From Desulfobulbaceae bacterium (GTDB taxonomy: Bacteria; Desulfobacterota; Desulfobulbia; Desulfobulbales; SURF-16), in NCBI GenBank assembly GCA_024763115.1, contig JANTGB010000021.1:1-14289 (forward strand): a stretch of 14,289 nt of DNA, in the 5' to 3' direction. Below are positions 13,805 to 14,289 of the stretch, one piece after another. Under the pieces are notes generated by a model, which saw only the letters and a list, made by a program, of their open reading frames with translations, did not search any database and was not told where the DNA came from. The position numbers were made by a program, and so were the translations under genes. Numbering within the stretch: the first letter of the stretch is position 1; every line of letters starts with the position of its first letter.

Positions 13805-13871
13805 GTAATATTTAATTTTACTCTGACCCCAATTGCATTGACCCAATTGCATTTCGCCCCTACCTGAATAG

Positions 13872-14075
13872 TTACTGCAGGTACTGAAAGCTCTCTGCTT
13901 TTTTCATTATTTTCTTTCGCATATTAAGCATTTCTTCTTCCATGGCGGCAAGATCTTCCAGGCTTGTTTCAGGATTACACATGGCCTCCATATGCTCAAA
14001 ATTCATCTCATGCATCTTCCGGCGCATCTCTCGGGTAGCATCCATAAACTTCTGCTGGTTTTCAGCTTTACTCAA
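13872..14075 (-). pseudogene. Spy/ZraP-like (periplasmic metal-sensor family) C-terminal fragment
   Basis: The 67-residue frame begins at a TTG, has no Shine-Dalgarno sequence, and meets an in-frame stop only 8 codons upstream with no ATG between. Its sequence, FMDATREMRRKMHEMN then NPETSLEDLAAMEEEM, LNMRKKIMKKA, has the helical pattern of the C-terminal half of Spy/ZraP/CpxP-type proteins (F-L-x-E-T-x-x-L-R-x-x-L, x-N-P-x, L-x-x-E-x-x-x-L-R). The signal peptide and first helices that such proteins need are missing. I read it as a 5'-truncated gene beside the repeat cluster. A genuine small Met-rich cytosolic protein is possible, so both type and function are uncertain. Confidence 0.4.
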
Positions 14076-14289
14076 GCAACCACAATATACAGTATAGGCT
14101 CATCGGTTGGTGTTGAGCGATTGCCTGCATCATGTCTGTTGGGTTTTGCTATGTTTTTCAGAAGACAAAACTTTCTGTTAAAACCAAGACTTAGGGCTCA
14201 CCCAAAAATAACTTCGCATTCTAAGGCGCAATCTGAACATTTAGAAAAGCGATCTGCAATTATGCAATCCAGAGGCGTAGCTGTGCTAC
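14076..14289. other. Right-edge non-coding DNA with a palindrome cut by the window end
   Basis: No gene is seen in these 214 bases. GTAGC-TGT-GCTAC at the extreme right (about 14277-14289) is a perfect small hairpin, preceded by GCAATCCAGAGGC, whose partner would lie outside the window. This looks like the left half of another palindromic repeat. Confidence 0.35.

Larger units (their letters stand above)
13313..13829. mobile_element. Decayed RAYT-type transposon bounded by 18-bp inverted repeats
   Basis: GGGTCAGAGTAAAATTAA (13313-13330) is the perfect reverse complement of 13812-13829. Between them lie the C-terminal half of a REP-associated tyrosine transposase on the minus strand (13316-13617) and a palindromic insertion (13670-13804). 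The transposase stop codon lies inside the left terminal repeat. The N-terminal catalytic part with the HUH motif is missing, so the element cannot move on its own. Confidence 0.8.

Overview
The window reads as the chromosome of an anaerobic Gram-negative bacterium. A rubrerythrin, outer-membrane machinery (a TolC-family protein, a secretin and a lipoprotein), roughly half-GC coding sequence and many GTAG-type palindromes together point to something like the Desulfobacterota. No marker in the window settles the taxonomy.

Layout. Positions 1-26 are the 3' end of a tRNA, most likely tRNA-His, followed by a clear intrinsic terminator (39-72). An AT-rich stretch with an operator-like palindrome and a leader hairpin leads into rubrerythrin (523-1044). 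Positions 1045-1770 hold no convincing gene but several palindromic repeats. From 1771 to 13149 there is one co-directional gene block: TolC-family protein; a fusion of a periplasmic PhnD-like binding domain, one membrane segment and a PilM/GspL-like domain; a PilN-like protein; a PilO-like protein fused to a PilP/GspC/MshK-like domain; an MshL/PilQ-type secretin; a GspE/PilB-type ATPase; a GspF/PilC-type platform protein; and a lipoprotein with a CsgG/LpoB-like core. From 13150 to the end the DNA is repeat-rich. It holds a 90-bp nested palindrome, a decayed REP-associated tyrosine transposase (RAYT) bounded by perfect 18-bp inverted repeats and interrupted by a 135-bp palindromic element, and a Spy/ZraP-like fragment on the minus strand.

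How the genes may work together. The block supplies most of a type IV pilus / type II secretion-like envelope machine: a cytoplasmic ATPase, a membrane platform, the PilM-N-O-P alignment complex and an outer-membrane secretin. Gene order is closest to the MSHA cluster (I-J-K-L-E-G). No pilin, pseudopilin or prepilin peptidase gene is visible. The additions are unusual: a second, TolC-type outer-membrane channel at the head of the block, a solute-binding domain built into the PilM-like subunit, and a CsgG/LpoB-like lipoprotein at the end. These make the block the best candidate here for an undescribed variant machine.

The longer gaps inside the block (5995-6251, 7185-7333, 9002-9135) are each occupied largely or partly by a different palindromic or dispersed repeat, so the locus has been a frequent landing site for small mobile or REP-like elements.
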